From: Deltaproteobacteria bacterium
GTDB taxonomy: Bacteria > Myxococcota_A > UBA796 > CAJQPC01
Length of the DNA: 25,075 nucleotides
Direction: 5' to 3'
NCBI GenBank assembly: GCA_016717595.1
Contig: JADKFE010000089.1
Location: 1-25,075 of the forward strand
Below the pieces are notes generated by a model. It did no database searches. It was not told the DNA's origin and saw only the letters and a program-made list of their open reading frames with translations. Of the stretch, positions 23,868 to 25,075 are shown one piece after another (the stretch's first letter is position 1; the number at the start of each line of letters is the position of its first letter). The position numbers and the translations under genes are program-made.

Positions 23868-25075
23868 TCAGACCTCGCTCGCCAACTCCACCGCGTAGTC
23901 GTTCCCGACCTCCTGGCCGATCCGCAGCGCCTCTTGCGCGGCCTTGACCCGCGCCTGCGGTATCACCGAGCATGGCGCGGCACATGGCCTCCTCGGCGAG
24001 CACGTTGCTCAGGCCGAGCAACTCGTGAATCCTGCGGTAAAAGGCCTCCGCGCGGCGGTAGAGGCCGAGGGCCTCTGGCAATCGGCGCTGCCCCAGTGCA
24101 AAGCGACCCATCGCCTGGGCGTGTTGGCCTCTCCCGAGTGAATTCTCCACGCGGTGGAAGAGCTGGAGCGCCTGGGTGTAGGCGTCCTCAGCGGGGGCGA
24201 AGCGAGCCGTGCGGACGAGGGTCTCCGAGGCCCAGAGCGTGTTGGCCTCTCCGAGTGGTCCTCCACGCGCTGGAAGAGCTTGGAGCGCCTGGGTGTAAGT
24301 CTTCTCAGCGGGGGCGAGTCGATTCGTGCGGACGTAGAGGTCGCCGAGGGCCAAGAGCGTGTTGGCCTCTCCGAGTGAGTCCTCCACGCGCTTGTAGAGC
24401 TGTAGCGCCTGGGTGTAGGCGTCCTCAGCGGGGGCGAAGCGAGCCGTGTGGACGTAGAGGTCTCCGAGGGCCCGGAGCGTGTTGGCCTCTCCGAGGGAGT
24501 CCTTGACGCGCTGGAAGAGCTGTAGCGCCTGGGTGTAGGCGTCCTCGGCGGGGGCGAGGCGAACCGTTCGGACGTAGAGGTCTCCGGGGGCCTTCCGCGT
24601 GTTGGCCTCTCCGAGTGAGTCCTCCATGCGCTTGTAGAGCTGTAGCGCCTGGGTGTAGGCGTCCTCAGCGGGGGCGAGTCGATCCGTGCGGACGTAGAGG
24701 TCGCCGAGGGCCCGGAGCGTGTTGGCCTCTCCGAGTGAGTCCTCCACGCGCTTGTAGAGCTGTAGCGCCTGGGTGTAGGCGTCCTCAGCGGGGGCGAGTC
24801 GATCCGTGCGGACGTAGAGGTCGCCGAGGGCCTGGAGCGTGTTGGCCTCTCCCGAGTGAGTCCTCCACGCGCTTGTAGAGCTGGAGCGCCTGGATGTAGG
24901 CGTCCTCAGCGGCGGCGAGTCGAGCCGTGCGGACGTAGAGGTCGCCGAGGGCCCTCGGAGCGTGTTGGCCTCTCCGAGTGAGTCCTCCACGCGCTTGAAG
25001 AGCTGGAGCGCCTGGGTGTAGGCGTCCTCAGCGGGGGCGAGTCGAGCCGTGCGGACGTAGAGGTCGCCGAGGGCC
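23868..25075 (-). pseudogene. TPR-repeat protein, 3' part, many small indels (5' end outside window)
   Basis: The - strand encodes 40-residue TPR-type units (LGEANTLRALGDLYVRTDRL plus APAEDAYTQALQLYKRVEDS), the pattern found in TPR arrays of large regulatory and NACHT or kinase-linked proteins. After the array comes a final region (RLPEALGLYRRAEAFYRRI, ELLGLSNVLAEEAMCRAMLG). A +1 near 23958 separates this from AAQEALRIGQEVGNDYAVEL, which ends at TGA 23868-23870, the probable true stop. Without that correction the frame runs on to 23782 with low-complexity sequence. Indel pairs occur near 24123/24140, 24210-24225, 24260-24280 and 24850/24953, and most restore the frame after 5-35 residues. The N-terminus and any effector domain are outside the window. 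Confidence 0.72.
24121..25075 (-). repeat. Tandem array of 120-nt TPR units
   Basis: The phrase GTGTTGGCCTCT (+ strand) recurs at 24121, 24239, 24359, 24479, 24599, 24719, 24839 and 24962. Spacing is exactly 120 nt for five intervals, 118 for the first and 123 for the last, matching local indels of -3, +1 and +3. Units 24599-24839 are almost identical, which indicates recent duplication or conversion. The array continues past the right edge. Confidence 0.92.

Noticed and set aside
22496..23947. 483-codon open frame on the + strand
   Set aside because: It is antisense shadow of hsdM-a, with repetitive Val/Gly/Ala/His composition.

Overview
The window is GC-rich (about 70% in most coding stretches), densely packed and uses many GTG and TTG starts. 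It carries a MoxR/DUF58/DUF4129/SpoIIM/RDD membrane operon, a probable death-like/effector-associated adaptor domain and long near-identical TPR-type repeat arrays. This mix suits a large-genome delta-type bacterium such as a myxococcotal lineage. There is no rRNA, tRNA or other taxonomic marker, so this is inference only. I see no CRISPR array and no insertion sequence.

Left arm (1-10586, all + strand). A radical SAM/SPASM protein, truncated by the window edge, ends in a domain that is repeated as a separate small gene immediately after its stop codon. Then come eight genes with ATGA/GTGA-type overlaps or gaps of a few bases: three RDD membrane proteins, a SpoIIM-like protein, a DUF4129 membrane protein, a DUF4350 protein, a MoxR AAA+ ATPase and a DUF58 protein. 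Gaps across the whole arm are at most 13 nt, so the radical SAM pair may be co-transcribed with the MoxR system. This arm shows no broken gene.

Middle (10587-15139). About 590 bp contain a relic of an Rpn/YhgA-like gene on the - strand. Next is a two-gene + strand cassette: a protein with an N-terminal death-like/effector-associated domain, and an exported protein built from about twelve 48-residue (144-nt) repeats. The repeat gene is frame-shifted in repeat 5. A small - strand lipoprotein gene runs convergently into its 3' end.

Right arm (15183-23740, - strand). This is a type I restriction-modification operon in the order hsdM-a, hsdM-b, higB, higA(ImmA/IrrE), hsdS, hsdR. Two features stand out: two different M subunits in tandem, and a HigBA-type toxin-antitoxin pair placed between M and S. 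hsdS has two apparent -1 frameshifts, higA one, and hsdM-b a compensated +1/-1 pair. The second target-recognition half of hsdS has much lower GC (about 50%). Upstream lies the 3' part of another TPR gene (40-residue, 120-nt units) with many small indels, running off the right edge.

The main caution concerns the small indels between about 11.8 kb and the right edge, many of them in homopolymers. They may be consensus errors rather than biology. Raw-read coverage is needed before any of these genes is called dead or phase-variable.
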